Assembly (NCBI RefSeq): GCF_900155385.1
Contig: NZ_LT699744.1
Span: forward strand, 249,960-313,959
Length of the DNA stretch: 64,000 nucleotides
Direction: 5' to 3'
DNA from: Vreelandella massiliensis
GTDB taxonomy: Bacteria > Pseudomonadota > Gammaproteobacteria > Pseudomonadales > Halomonadaceae
The position numbers and the translations under genes are program-made. Positions 35,958-45,521 of this stretch are shown here, piece after piece; the stretch's first letter is position 1, and the number at the start of each line of letters is the position of its first letter. Below the pieces are notes generated by a model. That model was not told the DNA's origin and did not search any database. It saw only the letters and a program-made list of their open reading frames with translations.

Positions 35958-38103
35958 TCATCCCAGTGTCTGCCAAATCCAGCTAAAGTCTTCCAGGCCC
36001 GGCGTTTGAGGGTCGAAAGGTGTCTCAGGTCCGGGTTCAGGTTCGGGTTCAGGTATTGGCTCTGGCATTGGCTCCGGAGTAGGTTCTTCCTCCTGACGAA
36101 AACCGATGGCTCCCGGATCGGCAATCACTCCGTTGGCAACGCCATCAGCATCGAATTCGCCACCATCTTCCAGCATGAAATCAAACCGCAGCTTGCTGCC
36201 TTCTTGCGAGAAATCACCACCAAAGTCTTCACTGGCGAGATTGACCCAATCTCCCCCAGAATCCTGCTTCCAATAACCATTGGCGTTGAGGTCATCATCC
36301 ACAAAGAGCGTAAAATCGCGTGATCCACCGATGGTATCGATATCCGTTTCAAAGGTTATCAAACCGAGGGGCATCTCCAGGTCATCCGGCCGATCATCAG
36401 GGGCATCTAGCTGCTGTATATCGCGTAAATCCGATGCATTGCCATCTTCTGCTTCGGAGCCAATGGATGACAGGGTGACGAATACTTCTGGAACCCCGTC
36501 AGGGTTGGAAGATGGATCGGTGGTTTCCAGAAAAGACACCGATGCAACACCGTCCTGCTCTGCATCGGCAATGCCGTCGCCGTTACCATCACCTGTCGTG
36601 TCGCCATCGAGAGAAGGAACCTCGGCTTCCTCCTCAAGGGGAATACCATCAGGATCGGGTTCAGGCGTGGGCTCGGGCTCAGGTTCTGGTGTCGGTATTG
36701 GCGTTGGTGTCGGTGCTGGAGCGTCGGCGACTGGGCCTATGGCGTTAGAGGTCACCGCTTCCTCTGTACCATGGTCGTCGGTGTAGCTGGCACGCACGCT
36801 GATCTGATTACCTACATCGGCTTGGGTGAGGGTATAGTCTTCTCCGGTGGCGCTATCAATGGTGCTGCCATCGCGCAACCACTGGTAGCTGATATCCCCT
36901 AGCCCGTCCTTATCAGATAGCGTATTCGATGCTGTGAGTGTCTCGCCTTCCTCGGCAGTGCCGCTGATAGTGACATTGCCTGTGGGAAGTGCGTTGATGT
37001 CGAGAATCGAGCGAGTGGGTTCTGAGGTGAACGTCTCTTCCTTACCGTATCCATCCGTATAAGAAGCTCGAACGCTGATCTGACTGCTCACATCGTCTTG
37101 GGTGAGGGTGTACTCCTCGTCGGTAGCGTCATCGATGGTGCTGCTATCACGCAACCACTGGTAGCTAATCTCACCTAACCCGTCCTCGTCAGCGAGGTTG
37201 TGGCTGACGGTGAGTGTTTCTCGTTGTATCAGGACGCCGTTAATGGTCAAGCTTCCGGAGGGAGGATCATTGACATTGACGACAGGACCTACGCTGCTGG
37301 AAGTTACCGATTCATCCGTTCCTTGGTCATCGGTGTAGCTGGCCCGCACGCTGATCTCGGCGTCAACATCTTCTTGGGTAAGGGTGTAGGTGTTATCGGT
37401 GGCACCGCTAATGGCATTGCCTTCACGCAGCCATTGGTAGCTGATCGTGGCATCTGTTAGCCCATCATCATCTTCCAAGTTATTTGAGGCAGTGAGTTCC
37501 TCATCTTCTTTGGCGGTTCCACTAATGGTGACAGTACCTTCCGGGGACACATTGGTATCGGTAATTGGGCTGGTGGCGCTAGATGTCACCGACTCCTCTG
37601 TGCCCTGATCATCGGTGTAGTTGGCACGAACGCTAATTTTTTCGCCAACGTCGGTTTGAGTCAGCGTATAGGTCTCTCCAGTGGCACCGTCGATGACGGT
37701 ATCATTGCGCAGCCACTGGTAGCTGATATCCCCAAGCCCATCCTCGTCGGCCAAGGAGTTACTGGCGGTGAGTGTTTGATTCTGTGTCGTGGTACCGTCG
37801 ATGGTCACGCTGCCGGTGGGAGGATCGTTAACATTGGCGATAGGACCTATGGTGCCGGACGTTACCGATTCATCTGTTCCTTGGTCATCGGTGTAGCTAG
37901 CTCGCACACTGATCTCGGCGTCAACATCTTTCTGGGTAAGGGTGTAGGTATTATCGGTGGCACCACTAATGGCATTGCCATCACGCAGCCACTGTTAGCT
38001 GATCGTGCCCAGGCCGTCCTCGTCAGCCAGATCGTTGGAGGCTGTGAGCGTCTGATCTTCCTCGGCGGTGCCGCTGATGGAGACATCACCCGTGGGTGGT
38101 GAA
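35958..38103 (-). pseudogene. Surface protein, C-terminal part (Ig-like repeats), separated by IS256-family insertion
   Basis: The downstream piece of a large secreted or surface protein whose N-terminal piece lies at 39487-40655. It holds five Ig-like repeats of about 92-94 residues (core TLTASNxLxDEDGLGDISYQ), then a Pro/Glu/Thr-rich linker with calcium-type DGDTTGDGNGDG. After that comes a domain of about 150 residues (LITFETDIDT, FTLFVDDDLNANGYW) and a second Pro/Glu tail ending FSWIWQTLG. Besides the IS, codon 37995-37997 is TAA where every other repeat has the Tyr of YQWLR, a single-base nonsense. Removing the IS plus one target copy (1392 bases) restores one frame, giving about 1101 codons. 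Confidence 0.9.
36726..38103 (-). repeat. Five tandem Ig-like repeats in the surface protein
   Basis: Protein-level repeats at 37830-38103, 37554-37829, 37272-37553, 36996-37271 and 36726-36995. Each opens with PPTGxVTISGTA or a variant and has an ISYQWLRDGxxI centre and an ISVRASYTDDQGTEESVTS end. The DNA copies are diverged, so expansion is not very recent. The first repeat, next to the IS, carries the nonsense codon. Confidence 0.92.
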
Positions 38104-39486
38104 GAGTTAAGCTCGATTCTGGTGTATGGGAGGAAGTAGGAAGGGTGGCGTATCCTGTTGATTGATCACGACCAAGATCTCAACCAACAAAAGTGGATAC
38201 GCCATGACTGATTCTACCCTCCAAGCCGTGACACAGCCAGACAACGACATCACGGACCCGCTGCATGAGCTGCTACGCCAGGGAGCCCGAGACTTAATCG
38301 CCAAGGCCGTGGAGGCGGAGCTAACGACGTTTCTGGAGCAATACGCCGACAAGACGCTGGAGGATGGGCGTCGTGCCGTGGTCCGCAACGGCCACTTGCC
38401 CGAGCGCACGATCCAGACAGGCATCGGTGATGTTAGCGTGCAAGTACCCAAGGTACGGGACCGCAGCGGCCATGGCGCTTGCTTTAACAGCAGCCTGCTA
38501 CCGCCCTATTTGAAGCGAACCCGCAGTATCGAGGAGTTGATCCCCTGGCTCTACCTGAAGGGAATCTCCACCGGCGACTACCAAGAGGCACTGGCCGCGC
38601 TGCTGGGTGATCAGGCCAAAGGCCTTTCGGCGAACACCGTGTCCCGGCTTAAGAAGCAGTGGGAGGACGAGCATGCTGACTGGCAGAAACGCGACCTATC
38701 AGAGCAGCGCTATGTCTATTGGTGGGTCGACGGTATCTACAGCAAGGTGCGCATGGATGACAGCCTGTGCCTGCTGGTGATCATCGGTGTGACCGAGCAT
38801 GGCCGTAAAGAGCTGGTTGCCGTCGAAGATGGACGACGGGAGTCGGAAGCCAGCTGGGTAGAGCTGCTCACGGGACTACGGGAACGCGGACTCACCCATG
38901 CCCCCAAGCTTGCGATCGGCGACGGTGCCATGGGGTTCTGGGCGGCGTTGAGCAAGCTCTACCCGGAAACGGATCACCAGCGTTGCTGGGTACATAAGAC
39001 GGCTAACGTACTGAACAAACTGCCGAAATCCGTGCAGCGCAAGGTCAAGGCTGACCTGCACGAGATATGGATGGCCGAGACACGCGACAAAGCACACAAG
39101 GCGTTTGATCGCACCGTGAAACGCTTTGACACCAAGTACCCCAACGCCATGGCGTGCTTGGTGAAGGATCGGGAGGCGCTGCTGGCGTTCTACGACTATC
39201 CGGCAGAGCACTGGTTGCATATTCGTACAACCAATCCGATCGAATCGACCTTCGCTACGGTTCGCCTGCGGAGCAAACGCAGCCGGAATTGCGGTTCTAG
39301 GGCAACGACCTTGGCGATGGTGTTTAAGCTGCTTCAGAGCGCTCAGAAGCGCTGGAAGCGGATAGCCGGGTTCAACAAACTGGAACTCGTCGTGAATAAT
39401 GTGAAGTTCCAGGATGGTGAGCCTTTAACCGATCAATCAGACAGCAACGCCGCTTGACCGCTGTACACCAGACTTGACCATAACTC
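38104..39486 (+). mobile_element. IS256-family insertion sequence with 9-bp target duplication
   Basis: A 1383-bp element. The ends are imperfect inverted repeats: GAGTTA...TCTGGTGTA at the left (38104 on) and its complement TACACCAGA...TAACTC at the right (to 39486). It is flanked by identical GGTGGTGAA at 38095-38103 and 39487-39495, a 9-bp target duplication as expected for this family (8-9 bp). It carries one transposase gene and splits the surface-protein gene. The intact ends and duplication show direct transposition. Confidence 0.94.
38204..39457 (+). CDS. IS256-family (mutator-type) transposase
   Basis: A 417-residue DDE transposase of the IS256/mutator family. The catalytic acids are in YWWVDGIYSKVR (first Asp), KLAIGDGAMGFW (second Asp) and IRTTNPIESTFATVR (Glu), the last being the family hallmark. 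The start is ATG 38204; an upstream in-frame ATC is not needed. Full length with no stop, so the element may be active. Confidence 0.95.
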   Translation: MTDSTLQAVTQPDNDITDPLHELLRQGARDLIAKAVEAELTTFLEQYADKTLEDGRRAVVRNGHLPERTIQTGIGDVSVQVPKVRDRSGHGACFNSSLLPPYLKRTRSIEELIPWLYLKGISTGDYQEALAALLGDQAKGLSANTVSRLKKQWEDEHADWQKRDLSEQRYVYWWVDGIYSKVRMDDSLCLLVIIGVTEHGRKELVAVEDGRRESEASWVELLTGLRERGLTHAPKLAIGDGAMGFWAALSKLYPETDHQRCWVHKTANVLNKLPKSVQRKVKADLHEIWMAETRDKAHKAFDRTVKRFDTKYPNAMACLVKDREALLAFYDYPAEHWLHIRTTNPIESTFATVRLRSKRSRNCGSRATTLAMVFKLLQSAQKRWKRIAGFNKLELVVNNVKFQDGEPLTDQSDSNAA

Positions 39487-40655
39487 GGTGGTGAATTGCC
39501 GGAACCAGGTGTGCTGATTACAAAATTGTCAAATCCTAGTGAGAAGCTTTTAGTGTTTGCTGGCTTAATCGTAATTGAGGAAATGTCATCAAAGGCTGGG
39601 TTATCAGAAACGTCCACCACGGTGCCGACATCGGTATCCGCCACTTGAAAAGATCCGATAGCAATGCCATCGGCGTCGGATGTCGTGACATTGACCTTAT
39701 TGTCAGTGGTGATATTGTTTGATGCGACATCGAAGCTTTCTAGACTAAAGGTATTCTGTGTTCCATCGGTGCCTGCATCGTATGTGATGGTGTAAAAGGG
39801 TACGTTATTACCGTCAACGGCAACGTTTTTGGCACCAAAATCAAGGTTTGGGAAACCTTGATCCGCGATGACGAATTGCGATTCGTCAAACAACTCGCCG
39901 CCATCAATGACCAGCGTGTTGCCGTTCAGGGTCTGCGTAAGAGTATTATCGAACTCTCCGCTGACGGTACCTTCTGGATCAAAGCCAAATGTCTGCAGCA
40001 CACCGGGAAACCGCGTCAATGCCTCTGAGGCGATAGGGGCGGGCATGGCCGGCACTAGACTTCGTGTAGCAAGGCCCCAATTACCCCCCTTTTCTTTAGA
40101 GCCAACAAGAGTTGCAGATGCGGCGACATCCACCCCGAGTGCTTCTTCGAGCTGAGCTATTAGCGATGTGCCGATGGCACCTGCGCCAAGCCGGCACCCA
40201 TACAGCAGCAGCTGGCCATCCGGACGCAAGGCCTGGCCAATGCGCGCAAAAAGTTCGGGGTGATGCTCAAGCGTAGCGGTATCCAGCGTGGCGGTACCAA
40301 GCTGCATCCGTCCTGGCTCGCCGTGGCCCAGAAGATGAGTGGAAGCTAGTTCATGTTGTCCTTCCAGTGCCTCAACCAGTTTGGCTAGGCCATTCTCGTG
40401 GGGTGCAATAAGAATAAGCCTTGCGTCTTGCTCAAGGCCTCGTGCCAACTCGCGCCAGCCATCCACATTGGTGTCCAGCACGACCAAATGCTTTGATTTT
40501 GGCGCTGTAGTTTCGTTAAGCCCGAGCCTTTGTCCGCCTTTTCCGGTGAGTTGCATTATGCTCTTTCCACACTGTTTGCCATTGAATAGGCAGATATGAT
40601 CTTCGGCGGTAGTAGGGGTAACGACGATTTCATGGTGATGGTCTGAGGCTTTCAT
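39487..40655 (-). pseudogene. DUF4347-domain surface protein, N-terminal part, truncated by IS256-family element
   Basis: The upstream piece of the broken surface protein, from ATG 40655 (AAGGAG just before it) to the IS junction, 389 codons. Residues about 40-205 form a DUF4347 domain (HLVVLDTNVDGWRELA, STHLLGHGEPGRMQLG, LLLYGCRLGAGAIG), which resembles the caspase-like fold found at the N-terminus of many large adhesins and cadherin-type proteins. It continues into a beta-rich domain ending FVISTPGSGNSPP. Without the IS the next residues would be TGDVSISGTAEED of the first Ig repeat. As it stands the frame runs about 38 codons into IS sequence and stops. Confidence 0.9.
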
Positions 40656-41200
40656 GACGGCTTCTCCTTGTCGCTCTCTGGTTCGGGCACTCATGGAGGT
40701 GGTGATGCCATTGGGCCGAATAGTGGTGACATGCAACCGCGTACCTTTCGTTTAAGGGCTTAATACCAGTGAAACTAAAAGCCTCACGCGGTAACTGCTG
40801 ATACAGTGGCAATGCCTAAGAAAGTGCACCAGGTCAGTGAATAACGTTAGTTCGATCGGCGCTTTTTATTTTTAAGTAAAAGTTTCCTTTTCGCGGACTT
40901 ATGGGAAGCAGTCTAGACACTCTATTCATTCGCACAAGCTGGCAGTAGGTAAAGCTGATTGAACTGGTTATCCATAAATCGTCTCTAGCCAAACGGGGCG
41001 CCCCACTAATGGCATGTTCTTCTGCGCCCCCCCTCTTTCATTATTGCTATTCAGTTGTGGCAACTTTGGCATGCCTAGCGAGAGTGCAGTCAAGCCATTG
41101 TTGACAGGTGATAAGAGAAACCTTGCTTCGTGAAAGCAACTGCTAGACTGGACGGTAACCAACGCACACCCGATGTTTTCAGCACCGACAGGAGAGCGCG
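40656..41200. other. 545-bp stretch without a gene
   Basis: No credible coding sequence on either strand; the one short minus frame at 40968-41162 has no protein-like character. It contains an AT-rich segment (about 40858-40892) that could hold the promoter of the minus-strand surface-protein gene, and a long-loop inverted repeat GGGGCG (40995) / CGCCCC (41025). Nothing further is recognised. Confidence 0.6.
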
Positions 41201-41767
41201 ATGCACAAGTATGAGAGGGCGAACCAAGCCGAGGTGCCGCTGGATAGAGCGCGGCGCTATCTGGAACCGGGGCCCGTGGTGCTGGTCTCGTCAGAGCACG
41301 AAGGCGAGCGCAACCTGATGACCATGGGTTGGCACATGATTCTCTCCTTCACGCCGTCGCTGTTTGGCTGCCTTATTTCAGCGGGCAATCACAGCTTCGA
41401 GCTGGTACGCAAAAGCCGCGAATGTGTCATCAATGTACCCACCACGGCGCTTACCGATGAGGTGGTGGGGATCGGCAATAGCAGCGGTCGCGAGATTGAC
41501 AAATTCACCCACTTCAACCTAACGCCAGAGCCATCCGATAAGATCACCACACCGGGCGTGCGTGAGTGCTACGCCAACTTCGAGTGCCGGCTGTTGGACG
41601 ACAGCATGATCGAGCGCCATAACTTCTTTCTCTTTGAGATCGTGGCCGGGCGCGCGGCAACGACGCCTGAGTACCCCGAGACCCTGCACTACACGGGCGA
41701 CGGAGTGTTCATGGTGGCCGGCGAGATCATCGACCGTCACCAGCAATTCCTCCCCCAGATGCTGTGA
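41201..41767 (+). CDS. Flavin reductase family protein
   Basis: A 188-residue FMN-binding split-barrel protein of the flavin reductase family. Typical blocks are PGPVVLVSSEHEGERNLMTM near 28-47, the LSFTPSLFGCLISAGNHSFE FMN-phosphate region (about 53-72) and RECVINVPTTAL (about 76-87). It likely reduces free FMN or acts as an oxidoreductase on an unknown partner; no monooxygenase gene is next to it. A GGAGAG site precedes ATG 41201. Confidence 0.88.
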   Translation: MHKYERANQAEVPLDRARRYLEPGPVVLVSSEHEGERNLMTMGWHMILSFTPSLFGCLISAGNHSFELVRKSRECVINVPTTALTDEVVGIGNSSGREIDKFTHFNLTPEPSDKITTPGVRECYANFECRLLDDSMIERHNFFLFEIVAGRAATTPEYPETLHYTGDGVFMVAGEIIDRHQQFLPQML

Positions 41768-41864
41768 GCAAGCGGGACTTCCGCTTTGCAACTCGGGCCT
41801 GCTTGACTACATTGAAGACCAGAAGCGTTGAAACTGAAGAGGTCAGCAAAAGGAGGAAGCGCAA

Positions 41865-42083
41865 ATGGCGGATATGGGAATCTGTGCCTGCCCCGGATGC
41901 GAAAACAACGTCACCAGTGAAAATGGCGCCTTCCGGGAAGGCCAGGCCTACTGTTGCAACGGCTGCGCCGCCGGGCACCCAGAAGGGATGGATTGCCTCG
42001 ACCCCGAGTGCCCGTGCAATGAACTCAACCGGCCGCCGGCGGGCGAGGAAGTACGCGAAGAGCCGAGCGAAGATCAGTTCTAG
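41865..42083 (+). CDS. Bacterial metallothionein-like protein
   Basis: A 72-residue cysteine-rich protein with nine Cys (7, 9, 12, 30, 31, 34, 44, 49, 51) and His38. The pattern C-x-C-x2-C, then GQAYCCNGCAAGHPEG, then C-x4-C-x-C closely follows the SmtA/BmtA-type zinc or cadmium metallothioneins of pseudomonads and cyanobacteria. The C-terminal 18 residues are acidic and Cys-free. A near-perfect AAAAGGAGG site precedes the ATG. The likely role is zinc, cadmium or copper binding in the cytoplasm. Confidence 0.85.
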   Translation: MADMGICACPGCENNVTSENGAFREGQAYCCNGCAAGHPEGMDCLDPECPCNELNRPPAGEEVREEPSEDQF

Positions 42084-42147
42084 GTTCCAGTAAAGTGCCG
42101 TGAAGCACACGACCATTTTCCCAGTGGTATCAGCCGAAGGAGGTTTT

Positions 42148-42336
42148 ATGCCCAAGGCAGACAATAAGCAAGCGCGCGTCGATCCCGTTTATGAAGCCGA
42201 TGATCTCCACCAGAACATCATTGCCTGGAACGTCATCGACGAGACCGAGCCCGAAAACGAGGTCGTCGTCAGCCAGCACGAGTCTCGCAAGGACGCCATG
42301 CAGGCGGCAGAAGCCTTCGAGCAACGCGAGAATTAA
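42148..42336 (+). CDS. Small acidic protein, weakly DUF2188-like
   Basis: A 62-residue soluble protein with a strong AAGGAGG site before ATG 42148. The order IIAWNVIDE, a variable middle, then SRKDAMQAAEAFEQ recalls DUF2188 proteins, where a W-x-V strand is followed by a K-x-E-A helix, but the match is weak. It sits between metallothionein and DUF427 genes in a run of small stress-type genes. Function unknown. Confidence 0.6.
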   Translation: MPKADNKQARVDPVYEADDLHQNIIAWNVIDETEPENEVVVSQHESRKDAMQAAEAFEQREN

Positions 42337-42533
42337 TCCTCTCACCGCCACAGGGAAGTGGCGGCCCCATTGTTGCCTTCTCTAAACCGGCAAACTGAAG
42401 GAAAGCCAGAACCTGCCACCTTACCTAATCGCATCGAAACCACGCCTTACCCAGCAAGTCATGCTTTAGGCTAACTAGCCCCTCCAGGCGAGCCCTGCTA
42501 GCCTGAAAGGACTAAACCAACAAGGAAGAGACC

Positions 42534-42860
42534 ATGCCGCAGGATGCGCCCCGGATTTCGCTCCACCCCGTTAGCCAACGCGTGCAGGTGCATGTGGATG
42601 GTAAGCTGCTAGCCGACTCCACCCAAGCCCTCGAACTCCGCGAAACCGGCTACCCACCGCGCCACTACTTGCCGCGTAAAGACGTGCGCATGGAGTTGCT
42701 TGCCAAATCAGAAACGACGACTCACTGCCCGTTTAAAGGCCATACGGTGTATTTCTCGCTGAATGACAATAAAGACATTGCCTGGAGCTACGAGCAGCCG
42801 ATTGAAGGGATGGAAGCGATAGCGGGCAGGGTGGCGTTTGGTGAGGACAAGAACGAATGA
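42534..42860 (+). CDS. DUF427 domain protein
   Basis: A 108-residue protein matching DUF427: VHVDGKLLADSTQALELRET, the YLPRKDVRMELL block and the HCPFKGHTVYFSL motif with a conserved Cys/His. The family is a small beta-rich fold of unknown activity widespread in bacteria. AAGGAAG precedes ATG 42534. It ends 14 bases before the left end of the IS1182-family element and is intact. Confidence 0.88.
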   Translation: MPQDAPRISLHPVSQRVQVHVDGKLLADSTQALELRETGYPPRHYLPRKDVRMELLAKSETTTHCPFKGHTVYFSLNDNKDIAWSYEQPIEGMEAIAGRVAFGEDKNE

Positions 42861-42932
42861 CGCTTTTCGACCGAGGCTGTGTGAAAACGTGTTGGCCGCT
42901 ATACTTTGACCAGGTCCGATGAGGAAATGGCG

Positions 42933-44369
42933 ATGAAGCGATTCGTGGTAGGCGAGGCCCGAGACCAAAGCACCTTGTTCCCTGCGCTTTTGGACGACTT
43001 CATCGCAGACGATAACCCTGTCCGTGCCATAGAGGCATTCGTAGAAGGTCTCGACCTCAGAGAACTTGGTTTCAAGGGCGTCGATCCGCATGCAACAGGT
43101 AGGCCCGCCTATCATCCCGCTGTACTCCTGAAACTCTATATCTACGGCTACCTTAATCGCATCCAGTCGAGTCGCCGCTTAGAGCGCGAGACGCAGCGCA
43201 ATGTCGAGCTGATGTGGCTGACAGAGCGCCTGACACCAGATTTCAAGACGATTGCAGACTTCAGAAAGGACAATGGCGATGCCATCCGCCGTGTGTGTCG
43301 AGAGTTCATCGTACTTTGCCGACGACTGGAGCTGTTCTCCCAAGCCATCGTGGCCATCGATGGCAGCAAGTTCAAAGCCGTCAACAACCGCAATCGCAAT
43401 TTCACAGCGACCAAGGTGAAGCGTCGCCTTGAGCAGATCGAAGAAAGCTTCAATAGGTACCTTGGTCAACTAGACACAGCCGACCACGCGGAGCCCGCCT
43501 TGGCCGAGGCCAAGACGGAACACCTGAAGGAGAAAATTATAAAGCTCAGGGAAGAAACGGCTCGATTACAAACAGTTGAGGAACAGCGGCTGCAATCTCC
43601 CGACCAGCAAGTATCTTTGACGGATCCAGATGCCAGGGCGATGGCCACCAGTGGTAGAGGCACCGGGACGGTAGGTTATAACGTGCAGACAGCGGTCGAT
43701 AGCCAGCACCATTTAATTGTGGCCCATGAGGTGACCAATATTGGTCACGATCGGGGGCAGCTCTTCAACATGGCGAAGCAAGCGCGTGAAGCCACTGGCA
43801 TTAAGGAGCTGAAGGTCGTAGCTGACAGAGGCTACTTCAAGGGGGAAGAAATTCTCGCCTGCCATAAAGAAGGGATAACGACCTACCTGCCGAAGCCGAT
43901 GATATCTCCAAACCAGGCCAAGGGCTTTTACCCAAGAGACGCATTCCGGTACTTGCCTGAAAGTAATGAATATTTTTGTCCCGCTGGTCAGCGGCTCATA
44001 TGGCGATATGAAACGATAGAAAAGGGAATGAAGCTGCATACTTACTGGAGCTCGGCATGTGCAAGCTGCGCTATGAAAGAAAAATGCACGACTGGCAAGC
44101 AACGACGGATCAGACGTTGGGAGCATGAAGATGTGCTTGAACCTGCACAGTCACGTCTCGATTGGAATCCAGAGATGATGCGCCTAAGGCGACAAACGGT
44201 GGAGCATCCATTCGGCACGCTAAAGGCGTGGATGGGGGCGACACACTTCGCGACAAAGCGTTTTAGAAATGTGAGCACGGAAATGAGTCTTCATGTGTTG
44301 GCGTACAACCTGAAGCGCGTCATAAAGATCCTGGGCGTCAATGCGTTGATGAGGGCTGCGAGGGCGTAA
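42933..44369 (+). CDS. IS1182-family transposase
   Basis: A 478-residue DDE transposase. The N-terminal domain TGRPAYHPAVLLKLYIYGYL, the catalytic Asp in IVAIDGSKFKAVN, the Asp in KVVADRGYFKGEE and the Glu in TVEHPFGTLKAWMG define the IS1182 group, with a Cys-rich CASCAMKEKC stretch before the last motif. ATG 42933 is preferred because GAGGA lies seven bases upstream; ATG 42927 is the alternative. No stop or frameshift. Confidence 0.94.
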   Translation: MKRFVVGEARDQSTLFPALLDDFIADDNPVRAIEAFVEGLDLRELGFKGVDPHATGRPAYHPAVLLKLYIYGYLNRIQSSRRLERETQRNVELMWLTERLTPDFKTIADFRKDNGDAIRRVCREFIVLCRRLELFSQAIVAIDGSKFKAVNNRNRNFTATKVKRRLEQIEESFNRYLGQLDTADHAEPALAEAKTEHLKEKIIKLREETARLQTVEEQRLQSPDQQVSLTDPDARAMATSGRGTGTVGYNVQTAVDSQHHLIVAHEVTNIGHDRGQLFNMAKQAREATGIKELKVVADRGYFKGEEILACHKEGITTYLPKPMISPNQAKGFYPRDAFRYLPESNEYFCPAGQRLIWRYETIEKGMKLHTYWSSACASCAMKEKCTTGKQRRIRRWEHEDVLEPAQSRLDWNPEMMRLRRQTVEHPFGTLKAWMGATHFATKRFRNVSTEMSLHVLAYNLKRVIKILGVNALMRAARA

Positions 44370-44381
44370 CAGCCCTTTTTT
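44352..44381 (+). terminator. Terminator after the IS1182-family transposase
   Basis: AGGGCTG / CAGCCCT stem overlapping the transposase stop, followed by TTTTTT. Probably ends the transposase transcript. Confidence 0.6.
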
Positions 44382-44558
44382 CTCTGTATTCTAGGGCCGT
44401 GATTGCGAATGCAGTGGGTTACTGATGATTCCATCATTTCCATATGTCACAACAGCAGCGGTCGGCGATTATCGTAGCAATGGCTCAGATGGGGCCAACG
44501 GGCAGTTGAAGGGGAAGATTCTTGTGTCATACCAGATTTTTTCTGTTTTCACACGGCC

Positions 44559-44886
44559 AGGACCCTGAGCGGTCTTCGCTGAGACCGGATATTCATAGGT
44601 ACCTTTGGCTCACAATGCGCGTTTTTCTGGCAGGGTTTGAAATATGAATGCTTGTTTTTCTGGAGCGGCTTCTTCAAAGTTTATTTGAAACAAAGTGTTA
44701 GGTGAAAGCTATTGATGTTTATGTGCAATATCCAAAGAAAGGTGAGAGTGTTAACGCGCATGCGCATTTTTCTAACGAGCCTTACTAGGAGGAAATAGTA
44801 TTTACCCCTTTTTTTATCAGTAGATTAGATGCATTTTGGCAAGGTGGGGCTTCCCAGAAAAACGCGCATGCGCATGAATAAAGCTG
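44559..44886 (+). other. Integron leader-like region, no gene
   Basis: 328 bases with no credible ORF between the IS1182-family element and the first gene cassette. It contains AAACAAAGTGTTAGGTG (44689-44705), which recalls the end of class 1 attI (AAACAAAGTTAGG), with GTTAGGT fitting the GTTRRRY core. A weak R''-like TTCTAAC lies at 44770-44776, and the core GTTAGAT at 44886-44892 begins the first cassette. If the first is an attI, the integrase gene would have been to the left and was lost or displaced by the IS. This reading is tentative. Confidence 0.35.
44618..44875. repeat. Three copies of a palindromic GCGCATGCGC-type repeat
   Basis: ACGCGCATGCGCAT occurs at 44754-44767 and 44862-44875. 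TGCGCGTTTTTCTGG at 44618-44632 is the exact reverse complement of CCAGAAAAACGCGCA at 44854-44868. The 44754 copy followed by TTTTTCT also forms an inverted pair with the 44856 copy. The role is unknown; they could fold into a large hairpin upstream of the cassette array. Confidence 0.7.
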
Positions 44887-44936
44887 TTAGATTTTCGGAG
44901 CAGCGAACCCGAAAGTTTGATTTAAGGAATAATTTT

Positions 44937-45521
44937 ATGTCAGGAAGTTTTAGCAAGCCATCAGCTTCGATCAGTGAAATAGTATTCTCTGGCGGCAATA
45001 CGTTTGCGCTTAAGGAAGACGAAAAGGTTATTATCGTCGGCCCCAATAACAGCGGAAAATCTCAATCACTTCGTGAAATACTTTCTATATGCGAAAATGG
45101 AGTTAAGCCGAACAACCTCGTTGTTACTAATTTAACCGTTTCCAAATCAGGTAATGTCGAAGAGTTACGTAAATTTTTAGCCGATAATGCTGATTTAGTA
45201 GGCGAGATGTATCGATTTGAGGATTGGCAGATAAGAGAAAACGTTCTCCAATTTTGGGGGCAACCTTTCCTGACTCGGGGCATGGCTGGCGGATTTATAA
45301 GGAAAATTGCCGCTGATGATCGCTTAAGAATCTGCGATCAACAAAATAGCATCGCTCCTGGAGATCAAAAATCCAAACCGCAGCATATCCTTTATGACGA
45401 TGAAGTTCTTATGGAGAAAATAAGTGAACTTTTTAGTCGCGCATTTGGGAAAGAACTCATGTTCGACTTCCGAGGGGGGAGCAAGCTTCCAATTCACGTA
45501 GGAGAAACCCCGTCTTATTCA
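44937..45521 (+). pseudogene. OLD-family ATPase/TOPRIM nuclease, N-terminal part
   Basis: 195 codons from ATG 44937 (AAGGA upstream). The ABC-type ATPase N-terminus has Walker A IIVGPNNSGKS (about 32-42), the PNNSGKS form being characteristic of OLD/RecF-like ATPases. The frame is cut at the IS1380-family left end after VGETPSYS and stops there at TGA. The matching C-terminal piece is at 47220-48341 in the same phase. OLD-family nucleases include phage-defence proteins (P2 OLD, GajA of Gabija). No partner helicase gene is present in this cassette. Confidence 0.85.

Larger units (their letters stand above)
42875..44558 (+). mobile_element. IS1182-family insertion sequence
   Basis: About 1684 bp bounded by inverted repeats GGCTGTGTGAAAAC (42875-42888) and GTTTTCACACGGCC (44545-44558), one mismatch. 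It encodes one transposase. I find no convincing target duplication in the flanks (CCGA versus AGGA), so the ends may have been rearranged after insertion. Its right end abuts the integron remnant, where an integrase gene would be expected. Confidence 0.85.

Noticed and set aside
36726..38103. Regular repeats that could suggest a CRISPR array
   Set aside because: The unit is about 280 bp, diverged, in frame and encodes Ig-like domains; there are no short identical repeats with unique spacers.
40968..41162. 64-codon minus-strand frame in the gap before the flavin reductase gene
   Set aside because: No ribosome binding site, no family resemblance and atypical composition; treated as non-coding.
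42871..44562. Target duplication for the IS1182-family element
   Set aside because: The bases flanking the inverted repeats (CCGA and AGGA) do not match and no longer duplication was found.
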